From assembly GCF_007741515.1 (NCBI RefSeq), contig NZ_CP036263.1:4203178-4267177 (forward strand): a stretch of DNA of 64,000 nt, read 5' to 3'. The notes beneath the pieces are model-generated. The model made no database searches. It was given only the letters and a program-made list of their open reading frames with translations, and was not told the origin of the DNA. Shown here piece after piece: positions 27,355 to 36,230 of the stretch (position 1 is its first letter; the number at the start of each line of letters is the position of its first letter). Source of the DNA: Adhaeretor mobilis. Lineage in GTDB: Bacteria > Planctomycetota > Planctomycetia > Pirellulales > Lacipirellulaceae. The position numbers and the translations under genes are program-made.

Positions 27355-28311
27355 ATGGGTGAATCTTCTGCGATCGTTGTCTCAGAAGTTTCGTATCGCT
27401 ACGGCGAGCGAGAAGCCCTCAAGAGCGTTTCGCTAGAGGTTGCCGAAGGGGAAGTTTTTGTCTTCCTCGGCCCTAATGGCAGCGGCAAGACGACCCTTTT
27501 TCGCCTGCTCTCTACGCTGATCCCGCTTCAGGCGGGTAGTGTCGCTATCCTAGGTAGTGATCTGACAACCGAAGCAGCTGCTGTGCGACGCTCGATCGGC
27601 GTGGTATTCCAAGCAGCTAGTCTCGACAAGAAACTAACCGTCGCAGAGAACCTCAAGCATCAAGGGCATCTCTACGGACTCATGGGACCAGTGCTCGCCG
27701 AGCGGCAGCGGGAAACTCTTGAAGCCGTTGGCATGGCGGATCGGCGGAACGACCTGGTCGAAACGCTCTCGGGCGGCATGAAGCGGCGTGTCGAGCTGGC
27801 AAAAGGGCTACTCCATCAACCGCGTCTCCTCTTGCTGGACGAACCTAGCACCGGACTCGACCCGGGGGCTCGCAGCGATCTTTGGAAGTATCTCGGAAAG
27901 CTACGGGAAGAGCAGGGCATTACCGTCGTACTCACCACGCACTTGCTAGACGAAGCAGAACGGGCCAACCGGTTGGCAATAATGCACGAGGGGCAACTTG
28001 CGGCGCTCGATACTCCTGCTGCACTGCGTGCCTCGCTGGGTGGGGATACGATTACTCTGTCACCATCAGGACAAAAACAAACAGTGCAAGCGATGGCGGA
28101 TGAAATCTCGAACCGTTTCGATTGTCCCGCGATAATTGTGGGCGAAACCGTTCGCCTTGAGCAAGCCAATGGGCCCGCGTGGATTACGAAGCTCATGGAC
28201 GCCTTCCCTGAGCAAATCCAAACCATCACCCTCGGCAAACCGACCCTTGAGGATGTGTTCATCGCACGCACCGGGCATCGCTTCTTTGGTCAGAACGAAC
28301 CAGATGCGTAG
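27355..28311 (+). CDS. ABC transporter ATP-binding protein (ABC-2 type)
   Basis: The ATPase of a two-gene ABC-2 exporter. It is 318 aa. Walker A is GPNGSGKTT (G39 to T47), the signature is LSGGM near residue 139, and Walker B LLLLDEPSTGLDPG lies near residue 160, followed by the H-loop LTTHLLDEAER. The C-terminal 80 residues match the extension seen in DrrA/NatA/CcmA-like ATPases. The permease gene starts within its last codons. Such a pair inside an oxidase cluster probably aids oxidase assembly or maturation, but the substrate cannot be read from sequence. Confidence 0.92.
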   Translation: MGESSAIVVSEVSYRYGEREALKSVSLEVAEGEVFVFLGPNGSGKTTLFRLLSTLIPLQAGSVAILGSDLTTEAAAVRRSIGVVFQAASLDKKLTVAENLKHQGHLYGLMGPVLAERQRETLEAVGMADRRNDLVETLSGGMKRRVELAKGLLHQPRLLLLDEPSTGLDPGARSDLWKYLGKLREEQGITVVLTTHLLDEAERANRLAIMHEGQLAALDTPAALRASLGGDTITLSPSGQKQTVQAMADEISNRFDCPAIIVGETVRLEQANGPAWITKLMDAFPEQIQTITLGKPTLEDVFIARTGHRFFGQNEPDA

Positions 28312-29131
28312 AATGGCTATTATGGCAACAAGTACCACCACAATTCCCCCAACCTCGGCCCCTTCGTGGCTCGCGGCCGTCACATTGGCTGAACGTGAAC
28401 TGGTGCGTTTCTTCCGCCAGAAGAATCGCGTGTTCGGTGCCCTAGGCCAACCGATTATTTTCTGGCTGCTGTTTAGCGAAGGACTCAAGGGCAACGATCT
28501 CGACTACACGCACTTCTTCCCTGGCACGCTGGTGATGATCCTGCTGTTCACCGCCATCTTCGCCACGATTTCGATCATCGAAGATCGCCGCGAGGGCTTC
28601 CTGCAATCGGTACTCGTGGCCCCCGCACCCCGCTGGGCGATGGTGGCGGGAAAGATCGGCGGTGGGGCGGCGATTGCCATGTTGCAGGCACTGCTCTTCT
28701 TGGCGCTCGGCTGGTTCACGCTGCCTCTGGAAAGCAGTTTTTTTGAAATCCTCCAAGCGGTGATACTCATGGGCGTTATTGCGGTTGCTCTTACATCGCT
28801 TGGTTTTTTACTGGCTTGGCGGATGGACTCCACAGCCGGTTTCCACGCGATCATGAGCGTATTCCTGCTGCCCATGTGGCTGCTCTCGGGGGCTTTTTTC
28901 CCTGCTGGTAGCGATGGGGTACTGGGCTGGATCGTACGGATTAACCCACTTACCTACGGAGTGAGCGGCTTGCGGCACTATTTGCGATTCGCGAGCGAGA
29001 ATTCAGCCGCGGCTACTGAACCGCTCGCCTCGTTGCCGCTATGCTGGATCGTATCGCTGGCGTTTGCGGCAATCATGTTTGCCGCGTCCTGGAAGATTGC
29101 CGCCACTCGAAGCACGGGGGATTTGCTATGA
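28304..29131 (+). CDS. ABC-2 type permease
   Basis: The membrane partner of the preceding ATPase. It has 275 aa from the ATG at 28304, which overlaps the ATPase stop by 8 bp; ATGs at 28313 and 28322 are equally possible. An N-terminal LAERELVRFFRQKNRVFG helix is followed by six helices and the ABC-2 signature region (ADRREGF-type EDRREGFLQSVLVAPAPR near residue 90). A long frame further upstream runs antiparallel to nothing real and is not used. Its stop overlaps the SCO start (ATGA). Confidence 0.9.
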   Translation: MRRMAIMATSTTTIPPTSAPSWLAAVTLAERELVRFFRQKNRVFGALGQPIIFWLLFSEGLKGNDLDYTHFFPGTLVMILLFTAIFATISIIEDRREGFLQSVLVAPAPRWAMVAGKIGGGAAIAMLQALLFLALGWFTLPLESSFFEILQAVILMGVIAVALTSLGFLLAWRMDSTAGFHAIMSVFLLPMWLLSGAFFPAGSDGVLGWIVRINPLTYGVSGLRHYLRFASENSAAATEPLASLPLCWIVSLAFAAIMFAASWKIAATRSTGDLL

Positions 29132-29778
29132 AACCATCACTACTACCCATGTGGCTGGCAGTGCTTGCCATGTTCGCAACGGCCTACGGTGGCTGGAAGT
29201 ACTACCAGGTTCAGCAATACCATCAGAACAGGAATGCCGTCTCCGCAGAGCGTCTCCCGCCGCTGGAAGAGTTTGAACTCACCAAGAGCGACGGTCAACC
29301 GTTCCGCTCCCAAGACATGCACGGCAAAGTTTGGGTCACGACGTTTTTCTTCAGTACGTGCCCTGGTTCTTGCAAACGCTTGAATGCGAACATCAAGTAC
29401 CTTTCTTCACTCGATGACTTAGAGGAAATCACTTGGGTAAGCATTAGTGTCGACCCGGTGGTTGATACGCTCGATGTACTCTCTAATTACTCAGAACAGA
29501 TGAATGCCGACCCCGAGCGCTGGCTATTCACGCGCGGCGAATTGGACTATGTAAAACGAGTCGGGCAAGATTTTATGAAGATGCCGGTCTCCTATAAAGG
29601 CCACCGCGACGATGCGGTGGTTATCGACAAGAACGGGCAGATCGCCGGGATTTACAACGCAACCAGCACGGCAGAAACCAAGCGCATGCAAGTCAAATTG
29701 AAAGAGTTGCTAGCCGAACCCTACACGCCAAAACAGCAAGTCAGTGGTTCTGAAGAGACCGACAAGGTGGCTTTGTGA
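29128..29778 (+). CDS. SCO1/SenC-family copper chaperone
   Basis: A membrane-anchored thioredoxin-fold protein that delivers copper to, or reduces, the CuA site of oxidase subunit II. It has 216 aa from the ATG at 29128, with GGGGG 8 bp upstream. An N-terminal helix (about 6-25) is followed by the copper motif C78-PGS-C82 (CxxxC) and the distal His at H159 (YKGHRDDAVVIDKNG). These three ligands are the full SCO set. It overlaps the permease before it and the DUF420 gene after it by 4 bp each, so expression is tightly coupled. Confidence 0.93.
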   Translation: MKPSLLPMWLAVLAMFATAYGGWKYYQVQQYHQNRNAVSAERLPPLEEFELTKSDGQPFRSQDMHGKVWVTTFFFSTCPGSCKRLNANIKYLSSLDDLEEITWVSISVDPVVDTLDVLSNYSEQMNADPERWLFTRGELDYVKRVGQDFMKMPVSYKGHRDDAVVIDKNGQIAGIYNATSTAETKRMQVKLKELLAEPYTPKQQVSGSEETDKVAL

Positions 29779-30293
29779 TCCCTGAGTTGATTCATTCGCC
29801 AATGGTTCACTTACTGGCCGCGCATCCGCTGGTTCATCTCAATGCGGGTCTGAATGTGTTGGCTACGATTCTGCTGCTCGTTGGCTACTTTCATATCAGG
29901 CAGGGCAGGGTGGAAACGCACGCGCGTACGATGCTCGCCGCATTGGCTGTGTCGACGGCGTTTCTGGTAAGTTATCTCACATATCACTACTTGGTCGGGC
30001 ATGTGCAGTTCGGGCAAGAAGGTGCCGTGAAGACTGTCTACCAGACGATTCTCGCCACTCACATTGTGCTGGCCGCCGTCGTCTTGCCACCCATGGCGAT
30101 CGTTACGAGTCTCCGCGGCCTGAAATCGCTCGGCTGGTGGCTCGGCAAGAACTTGAGCGATGCCCAGCGGCAAGAAATCCGACGCAAGCATCGCCAGTTA
30201 GCCTGCTGGACCCTGCCGATTTGGCTCTATGTGTCTGTGACGGGCGTGATCATTTACGTCATGCTCTACCATGTCTGGCCCGACACTGCGTGA
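29775..30293 (+). CDS. DUF420 membrane protein (CtaM/YozB-like)
   Basis: A 172-aa protein with four predicted helices that belongs to DUF420. Conserved His residues lie in HPLVHLNAGLN, SYLTYHYLVGH, TILATHIVLA and RRKHRQLACWT. The Gram-positive member CtaM is needed for activity of the aa3 oxidase, and the place here right after SCO fits an assembly role. The start is the GTG at 29775 that overlaps the SCO stop; an ATG at 29802 would give a shorter form of 163 aa. Confidence 0.88.
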   Translation: MIPELIHSPMVHLLAAHPLVHLNAGLNVLATILLLVGYFHIRQGRVETHARTMLAALAVSTAFLVSYLTYHYLVGHVQFGQEGAVKTVYQTILATHIVLAAVVLPPMAIVTSLRGLKSLGWWLGKNLSDAQRQEIRRKHRQLACWTLPIWLYVSVTGVIIYVMLYHVWPDTA

Positions 30294-30345
30294 CAGGAAC
30301 CTTTGACTAACCTAGAATAGTAAGCAGCCTCCCAAAGACAAACTC

Positions 30346-30621
30346 ATGAAGAACATCAAAACTACAATTTGCGTACTTATCTGCGTAGCTGTTGTTGTAC
30401 TGCTGGCCGACCTTGCCGAGGCGTGCCCTACGTGCAAGGACAGCATCGCCGAGAACGACCCTGCTGCGAAGTCGATGGCTGCGGGCTACTTCTATAGCAT
30501 CCTGTTTATGATGTCGATGCCGTTCCTGATCTTGGGCTCGTTCGTTAGCTTCGCCTACTGGTCGATCCGACGCAGCTCGGATCCGACTGTTTCTAGCACT
30601 GAGACCACCATCCAAACCTGA
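30346..30621 (+). CDS. Small membrane protein with CPTC motif
   Basis: A 91-aa protein with an N-terminal signal or helix (about 6-24), then ACPTCKDS (a CxxC pair just outside the membrane), a second helix (about 48-70) and a short polar tail. It is co-directional with the oxidase assembly genes. The CxxC beside a membrane suggests metal or redox handling in oxidase assembly, but I know no named family for it. Confidence 0.78.
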   Translation: MKNIKTTICVLICVAVVVLLADLAEACPTCKDSIAENDPAAKSMAAGYFYSILFMMSMPFLILGSFVSFAYWSIRRSSDPTVSSTETTIQT

Positions 30622-30659
30622 GCCTTTCGGCCAAGTAGCAGCAAAGAAGAAGACTCAAC

Positions 30660-30965
30660 ATGATTGCCCTCTCTGTCAAATTTGACGTTGCCCCTGAACA
30701 TGTCGAAGCTTTCCGCGTAGCCGTTTTGCAGCACGCCAAGAACTCGCTGGGCGAAGAGGGCTGCCGGCGGTTTGACGTGTGTATCGATCCGGAGGATGCT
30801 CAGCGATTCTTCCTCTACGAAATGTACGACGACAAGGAAGCTTTAGAAGTCCACCGTGCGGCCGACTACTTCACAAAGTTCGGCGACACGATTGAGAACT
30901 GGGTGACCGACAAAGATATTTCGCTGTGGAAGCTCGCCTCCGCGACTGCAGCCGACGCGGTTTAG
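30660..30965 (+). CDS. Antibiotic biosynthesis monooxygenase (ABM) domain protein
   Basis: A 101-aa single-domain protein of the ABM/YgiN fold (dimeric alpha+beta barrel). The visible pattern is VKFDVAPEHVEAFRVAV, then SLGEEGCRRFDVC, then FFLYEMYDDKEALEVHRAADYF, a typical ABM layout. Relatives include quinol monooxygenases and heme-degrading enzymes. A link to quinol or heme handling would fit its place at the end of the respiratory block, but the reaction is not deducible from sequence. It converges on the DUF983 gene. Confidence 0.82.
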   Translation: MIALSVKFDVAPEHVEAFRVAVLQHAKNSLGEEGCRRFDVCIDPEDAQRFFLYEMYDDKEALEVHRAADYFTKFGDTIENWVTDKDISLWKLASATAADAV

Positions 30966-30971
30966 AGAATC

Positions 30972-31400
30972 CTAGCCGCTCTTCTCAAGTTCACGAGACT
31001 CTTGCTCATTCGGCCACGGATCGAATAGCTCGTCAAACGCGATCCAGATTGAGCGTGCGTAGCGGAAGAACCACAGCGGGAACACGACAATTAGCCCCGT
31101 GAGCACCGCGAGTAGTTGCTTGCTGGTGAGCGTCTCGGTGAAGTAACAGCCGAAGTAGATCACTACGACCAGCACCGCCGTGACGCCGTAATTCACGTAG
31201 ATCGAGCCCAGCAGGTAGCCCGGGGCTCGATTGAATCGCCGACCACACTGGGCGCAAGGGTCGTTCATGGCGAACCACCCGCTGAACAATCGTGTTTGGC
31301 CACAGGCGGGGCACCGTAGGCCTAGTGCTCGGGCGATTAGAGCAGCGAGTGTTTGCCTTTTGGGGCCGCTTTTCAAAGGGGTTGGCGATCTACCTGACAT
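30972..31400 (-). CDS. DUF983 membrane protein with zinc-ribbon start
   Basis: A 142-aa DUF983 protein from the ATG at 31400. A CPACG and a CAQCG pair (about residues 30 and 50) form a small zinc ribbon, followed by GYLLGSIYVNYGVTA and two helices. The family is often found beside cytochrome oxidase genes, and here it lies opposite the end of that block. An upstream start at 31451 would add 17 residues without support. Exact role unknown; oxidase assembly has been suggested for relatives by gene context only. Confidence 0.87.
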   Translation of the reverse strand: MSGRSPTPLKSGPKRQTLAALIARALGLRCPACGQTRLFSGWFAMNDPCAQCGRRFNRAPGYLLGSIYVNYGVTAVLVVVIYFGCYFTETLTSKQLLAVLTGLIVVFPLWFFRYARSIWIAFDELFDPWPNEQESRELEKSG

Positions 31401-31469
31401 CTTATATCTCGTCTCTAAGTAACTGACGTGTGCTTGCACCCTCAGCGCCATCCCGCTAACTTGGCGGCT

Positions 31470-31646
31470 ATGCAGAAAATCGCTCGCTTACTCCAGGTCA
31501 CCGCACTCGCCATCCCCCCGATGGCGATGATCGCCGAACTGTCCGGCAATATCAAAGCCGGCAAGATGCTTAGCTTTCTGTTCGTGTCGGCTTGCCTGTT
31601 TGGTATTGGCTACTTATTGCAGCAGTACACCAATCCGAAGCTCTAG
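31470..31646 (+). CDS. Small two-helix membrane protein
   Basis: A 58-aa protein from the ATG at 31470 (MQKIARLLQVTALAIPP). Two hydrophobic helices (about 7-22 and 31-48) are joined by a short polar turn (GNIKAGKM). It is divergent from the DUF983 gene with about 70 bp between them. I recognise no function. The short length and lack of a strong ribosome site leave some doubt, but codon use and the clean two-helix profile argue for a real gene. Confidence 0.7.
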   Translation: MQKIARLLQVTALAIPPMAMIAELSGNIKAGKMLSFLFVSACLFGIGYLLQQYTNPKL

Positions 31647-31804
31647 GGCAAATCCAGAGTCTCTATCGCAGTTCAGAAAACCGGGCAAGGCGTAGCTCGC
31701 TGGCTACTATCAGCAAAGGATCGGGCAGCATAAGGATTGCGGCAACCAGCTCAATTATACTCTATCGACTCACAATTTTCCGAACGACCTCACCTTTCCC
31801 GAAC

Positions 31805-32008
31805 TCAGTCGTTTAGCACGAACGTGATCATCAGTGTGACTCGATAGCTGCTGATCTTGCCATCTTTGACCTCGACCTTCTGGTCTTTGACCCATGCACT
31901 TTTCACGTTTTCTAAGGTCTTGCAAGCACGGTCGATTCCCTCTTCAGTGGCATCTTCGAAGCTTTTCTTGCTGGAGGCGATAATCTCAGTTACTCGTGCG
32001 ATACTCAT
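31805..32008 (-). CDS. Dodecin (flavin-storage protein)
   Basis: A 67-aa dodecin that forms a hollow dodecamer and binds flavins (or related cofactors) for storage or protection. The pattern VTEIIASSKKSFEDATEEGI and then LENVKSAWVKDQKVEV contains the conserved Trp that stacks on the flavin, with YRVTLMITFVL as the last strand. Length and order are normal. It is a lone gene with a 160-bp gap before the next gene end. Confidence 0.93.
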   Translation of the reverse strand: MSIARVTEIIASSKKSFEDATEEGIDRACKTLENVKSAWVKDQKVEVKDGKISSYRVTLMITFVLND

Positions 32009-32492
32009 AGTGGTAATTCTCCGTAAGAGTTCGGTTCAGGGCGTGTTCAGGGCCATCTGGGCGGGGGGAAGACCACCACTAGCCTGGACGGCCCAAGCCC
32101 AGCGGATCCAGGCCCGATTATGTCTGCTTTTACTGGCCGCGGCTAGCAGCCAGCTACGAGGCTTTAGTGATCCGCAACTCAAAGCCTGATAGGGGTTTAT
32201 GCCGTCTGGGGAAGGCTTGAGGTGGTAGCAGCTCACCTTGACCAACCCTGTATATCGCAATAAACTTTTTGCTGCACCGATGTTACGACAAATCACAGGG
32301 GTCGCGAGAGCGACCAGCGCTGTGCGTCTAGCCAGAGGTCAAGCTAGCTGCTTAGCTAGAACGGCTTTGAGAAGTTCAAGCGACAGCAGTCCCACGCAAC
32401 TGAGAATCTAGCTACGCTGCAGTAAACCGGCATCTCATAGCGAAACGCCCTCCTCCCGGGGGTATGTTTCACGACTGACTCAAGAGAAAACC
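32009..32492. other. Intergenic region with hairpins before secA
   Basis: About 480 bp between dodecin and secA. A perfect GGTCGC-GAGA-GCGACC hairpin lies at 32300-32315. It is followed by CTAGC at 32329 and GCTAG at 32343 and 32354, which can pair in alternative ways. These may form a structured secA leader. A 7-bp AGGCTTT/AAAGCCT stem lies near 32160-32190. The minus-strand frame at 32036-32296 has no coding character. Confidence 0.5.
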
Positions 32493-35400
32493 ATGGAAGT
32501 TTTAGAACGCATTTGGGAAATCCTCTCCGGCATCGGTAACGGCGTACTGGGTGGTTTCGAGCGCGGCATCACCGGTCTGTTTGGTTCTGCCAATGCGCGT
32601 TACCTGAAGAAGCTTAACTCAAAGATCAGCGCCATCAATGCGCTCGAAAGTAAGTATCAGCAACTTTCTGATGAAGATCTCGCCGCGCAAACGGTCGAGT
32701 TTCGCAAGCGTTTGGAAGCCGGCGAGACCTTAGACGATTTACTCGTCGAAGCATTTGCCGTCTGTCGTGAAGCAGGCGTGCGCTGGCTAGGTATGCGCCA
32801 CTACGATGTACAACTCATCGGCGGCATGATCCTGCACGAAGGAAACATCGCCGAGATGGTTACCGGTGAGGGAAAAACCCTCGTGGCTACGCTGCCAGCG
32901 TATCTCAACGCGCTCACTGGCAAGGGCGTGCATGTCGTTACGGTGAACGATTACCTCGCTCGTCGCGACATGGAATGGATGGCACCAATCTTTACGAACC
33001 TCGGGCTGACGATCGGCAACATCCAAAGCGGCATGGATGCGGCTGAGCGACAAAAGGCCTACGCCTGTGATATCACCTACGGTACGAACAACGAGTTTGG
33101 CTTCGATTATCTACGCGACAACATGCGAAGCGCCGCACGAGACGACGATCGCTTCCCCAAACGGGATCAGCAAGCCCAGGGTCGCTTGAACTACGCCATT
33201 ATCGACGAGGTAGACAATATCCTCATCGACGAGGCACGTACGCCATTGATCATCTCCGGCCCTGCTGAAGACGATGTCACCAAGTACGTCAAAGCAGATA
33301 AAATTGCCCGTCAGCTCAAAGAGAACGAGCATTTCGAGGTGAAAGAGAAGGAGCACACTGCACACCTCACCGACGACGGAGTGCGGGCCGCAGAAAAAAT
33401 CGCCGGTGTCGAGAGCTTCTACACGGCGGGCAACATGCAGTGGCCGCATTTGATCGACAATGCTCTCAAGGCCCACCATTTGTACAAGCGCGACGTAAAT
33501 TACGTCGTGCAAGATGGCAAGGTCGTAATCGTCGACGAGCACACCGGCCGCCTCATGGAAGGCCGCCAGTGGAGTGACGGGCTGCATCAGGCAGTCGAAT
33601 CCAAAGAAGGTGTACAGATCAAGGAGGAGAACCAAACCCTCGCAACGATCACGTTGCAGAACTTCTTTAAGTTGTACAACAAAATCTCCGGCATGACGGG
33701 TACGGCTCTCACTGAGGCGGGCGAGTTCTGGAAGATCTACGAACTCGACGTCATCGGCGTTCCCACGAATCGCGAAATGCAGCGTCTCGAATTCCCGGAT
33801 GCCATCTATCGCACAGAACGCGAAAAGTACGTAGCCATCGCCGAAGAGATCGAACGACTCACACGCTTCACAACCGTGGAGCTCAAAGGTGGCGAGTACT
33901 TCATCGGCAAGCTGATTGAGGAGAACGACACTTCCGTAACGCTCGAGCTTGTCGAAACGCGTGAGAAGAAAACCTTCGCTCGCGATAAGATCACGCATAT
34001 TCAACTGCCGGGTCGGCCGATTCTGGTTGGTACCGTTTCGATTGAGAAAAGCGAACGACTCTCCAATCTGCTGCAAAAACGCGGTGTCGAGCACGACCTC
34101 CTCAACGCGAAGCAGCATAAACGCGAAGCGGAAATCGTGGCTCAGGCAGGCCGCAGAGGCGCGGTCACCATCGCCACCAACATGGCGGGTCGCGGTACGG
34201 ACATTGTCCTGGGCGGTAACCCGGAAACGATGGCTTGGGCCCAACTGCAAGACACCTACCCGACCCGATTAGAGGTGCCCAAGGAAGAATGGAACGAGTT
34301 GGTCTCGACGATCGAGCGTCGCGAGAAGATGAAAGAGCAGGGCGAAGAGATGAAGGCATTGGGCGGCTTACACATTATCGGCACCGAGCGGCACGATGCG
34401 CGCCGTATCGACTTGCAGCTTCGCGGTCGTTGTGGTCGGCAAGGCGATGCCGGTAGTAGCCGCTTCTACTTGTCTCTTGAAGACGACCTCATGCGCATCT
34501 TCGCTGGCGAGTGGGTAAAGAACATGCTGACTCGACTGGGAATGCAAGAGGGCGAAGCCATCGAGAGCAAGATGGTCACCCGTCGTATCGAAGGCGCCCA
34601 GAAGAAAGTCGAAGAGAAAAACTTTGAGATTCGCAAGAACTTGCTCGAGTACGACGAAGTGATGGACGAGCAGCGCAAACGCGTGTACGGCTATCGGCAG
34701 CGAATTCTCGACGGCGACAACACGCGCGATTTGATCATGGAAATGATCCGTAATCAAATCGACGATGCGCTCACGACATTCCTCACAGACAGCTATGGAA
34801 CTGAGTCCTTCGTTGCGGGAGCAGGTAATCTGTTGAGCGTTGAGCTAGCGGCTCGTGACTACCGCAACCTCAGCTTTGGCGATGCCGAGGGGCAAGCCCA
34901 TGAGGCAGCGCTCTCACAGGCAGAGTCTCAAGTGTTCGATGCCATCGAGGAGAACCTCCCCGAGAGCGAAGAAGAAAGTGACTGGAATTGGACGGCGCTT
35001 GCAAAGTGGGCCAACACGCGTTGGGAGACCAACTACCGTGATCGCGATCTGAAGAAAATCGGCCCTGACGAGCTTGCTCAGCAGCTTATCGACGATGCTA
35101 AGAAGTCGATTAGCGCGATCGATCTCGATAGCTGTGCTCGCTATCTCGAACCTAATTACGGTGTGAAGACGGCGTGCGCTTGGCTGCATGACAAATTCGG
35201 AATCGAGCTGGCCCCTGGCGACATGGAAGCTCTGGAAGCTCGCGAATTTCTCCGTATCGCCCAAGAGAAGGCGCAACACTCCTACGATCAGCGTGAAAGC
35301 GAATTCCCTGTATTGGCTGGGCTCATGCGATTTAGCAATCGCGATCGCGGTGGCCAGCGTCAAGGCTTCCAGCGCGAAGATCTGGTCGCCTGGGCAAAGC

Positions 35401-36182
35401 GTCGGTTTGGCGTGGAGCTATCCCTCGACGATCTCAAGAACAAGCAGCGCGAAGAAATTCGCCAAATGTTGCTGGAGCATAGCCAGCAGAACAACGTTAA
35501 AGCGAACAAGGTGGCCGGCGAAGCAACAGAGCGAATCGAAGCTCTCTTCAACTCCTCCGCAGCGGATACCACGCTCGGCCAAGCGACTAACAACAATGGC
35601 AAGCTCAATAACCTTGCCAGTTGGTTGCAAAAAACTTGTGAGTGCGAAGTCAGCAATGACGACCTCGCAAAGCTCGATCGCGACGAGGCCGAAAGGCACG
35701 TGAGCCAACTCATCGAAGACAAATTTCGACCTGAAATGCGACGGTTGGAACGCTCTCTGCTCTTGCAGATCCTCGACCAGGGCTGGAAGGAGCATCTACG
35801 TGTGATGCAGCACCTTCGCGACAGCGTGGGACTACGCGGCTACGCCCAGATCGATCCCAAGGTCGAGTACAAACGAGAAGGCATGCGGCTGTTCGAGAAA
35901 ATGTGGAACTCTGTCGGTAACTATGTAACCGACTTGATCTTCAAGATGGAACAACTCGACGAAGGTTTTGTGGGCAATACGTGGGTCGAATCGGAAGCTA
36001 TCCACGAAGAAGCCCCTGCCGCTGCGACTATGGCCTCCGAACAGCAGGCTGCCATCGATGGTTCGCAAGGTGGCCAAAAAATCGAGCCGATCCGCAATCG
36101 CACGGAAAAAGTTGGTCGCAACGCGCCGTGCCCGTGTGGAAGCGGCAAGAAGCACAAGAACTGCTGTATGCGAGGCGGTTAG
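32493..36182 (+). CDS. secA: Protein translocase ATPase SecA, enlarged
   Basis: The motor that drives unfolded proteins through SecYEG. Motifs seen are Walker A GEGKT (125-129), Walker B-type DEVD (D238), GGNPE-type regions, [31 protein letters not shown], and the C-terminal zinc motif C1213, C1215, C1224, C1225 ([13 protein letters not shown]). Length is 1229 aa against about 840-900 in most bacteria. Two insertions explain this: residues about 457-505 add a small beta-rich segment before [15 protein letters not shown], and about 790-1100 expand the helical scaffold with four similar 38-residue repeats starting at 836, 894, 964 and 1041. It stands alone and is followed by kdtA. Confidence 0.96.
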   Translation: MEVLERIWEILSGIGNGVLGGFERGITGLFGSANARYLKKLNSKISAINALESKYQQLSDEDLAAQTVEFRKRLEAGETLDDLLVEAFAVCREAGVRWLGMRHYDVQLIGGMILHEGNIAEMVTGEGKTLVATLPAYLNALTGKGVHVVTVNDYLARRDMEWMAPIFTNLGLTIGNIQSGMDAAERQKAYACDITYGTNNEFGFDYLRDNMRSAARDDDRFPKRDQQAQGRLNYAIIDEVDNILIDEARTPLIISGPAEDDVTKYVKADKIARQLKENEHFEVKEKEHTAHLTDDGVRAAEKIAGVESFYTAGNMQWPHLIDNALKAHHLYKRDVNYVVQDGKVVIVDEHTGRLMEGRQWSDGLHQAVESKEGVQIKEENQTLATITLQNFFKLYNKISGMTGTALTEAGEFWKIYELDVIGVPTNREMQRLEFPDAIYRTEREKYVAIAEEIERLTRFTTVELKGGEYFIGKLIEENDTSVTLELVETREKKTFARDKITHIQLPGRPILVGTVSIEKSERLSNLLQKRGVEHDLLNAKQHKREAEIVAQAGRRGAVTIATNMAGRGTDIVLGGNPETMAWAQLQDTYPTRLEVPKEEWNELVSTIERREKMKEQGEEMKALGGLHIIGTERHDARRIDLQLRGRCGRQGDAGSSRFYLSLEDDLMRIFAGEWVKNMLTRLGMQEGEAIESKMVTRRIEGAQKKVEEKNFEIRKNLLEYDEVMDEQRKRVYGYRQRILDGDNTRDLIMEMIRNQIDDALTTFLTDSYGTESFVAGAGNLLSVELAARDYRNLSFGDAEGQAHEAALSQAESQVFDAIEENLPESEEESDWNWTALAKWANTRWETNYRDRDLKKIGPDELAQQLIDDAKKSISAIDLDSCARYLEPNYGVKTACAWLHDKFGIELAPGDMEALEAREFLRIAQEKAQHSYDQRESEFPVLAGLMRFSNRDRGGQRQGFQREDLVAWAKRRFGVELSLDDLKNKQREEIRQMLLEHSQQNNVKANKVAGEATERIEALFNSSAADTTLGQATNNNGKLNNLASWLQKTCECEVSNDDLAKLDRDEAERHVSQLIEDKFRPEMRRLERSLLLQILDQGWKEHLRVMQHLRDSVGLRGYAQIDPKVEYKREGMRLFEKMWNSVGNYVTDLIFKMEQLDEGFVGNTWVESEAIHEEAPAAATMASEQQAAIDGSQGGQKIEPIRNRTEKVGRNAPCPCGSGKKHKNCCMRGG

Positions 36183-36230
36183 CACACGTCGCACCCTCAT
36201 GACAGAACCCATGGGAAAGGAATCCCCTCG

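Noticed and set aside
32036..32296. 86-aa minus-strand frame between dodecin and secA
   Set aside because: No ribosome site, no family resemblance and a Trp/Ala/Arg-heavy composition typical of noncoding G+C-rich DNA.
33111..34250. 379-aa minus-strand frame over secA
   Set aside because: Shadow of secA codon bias; secA itself is certain in this stretch.
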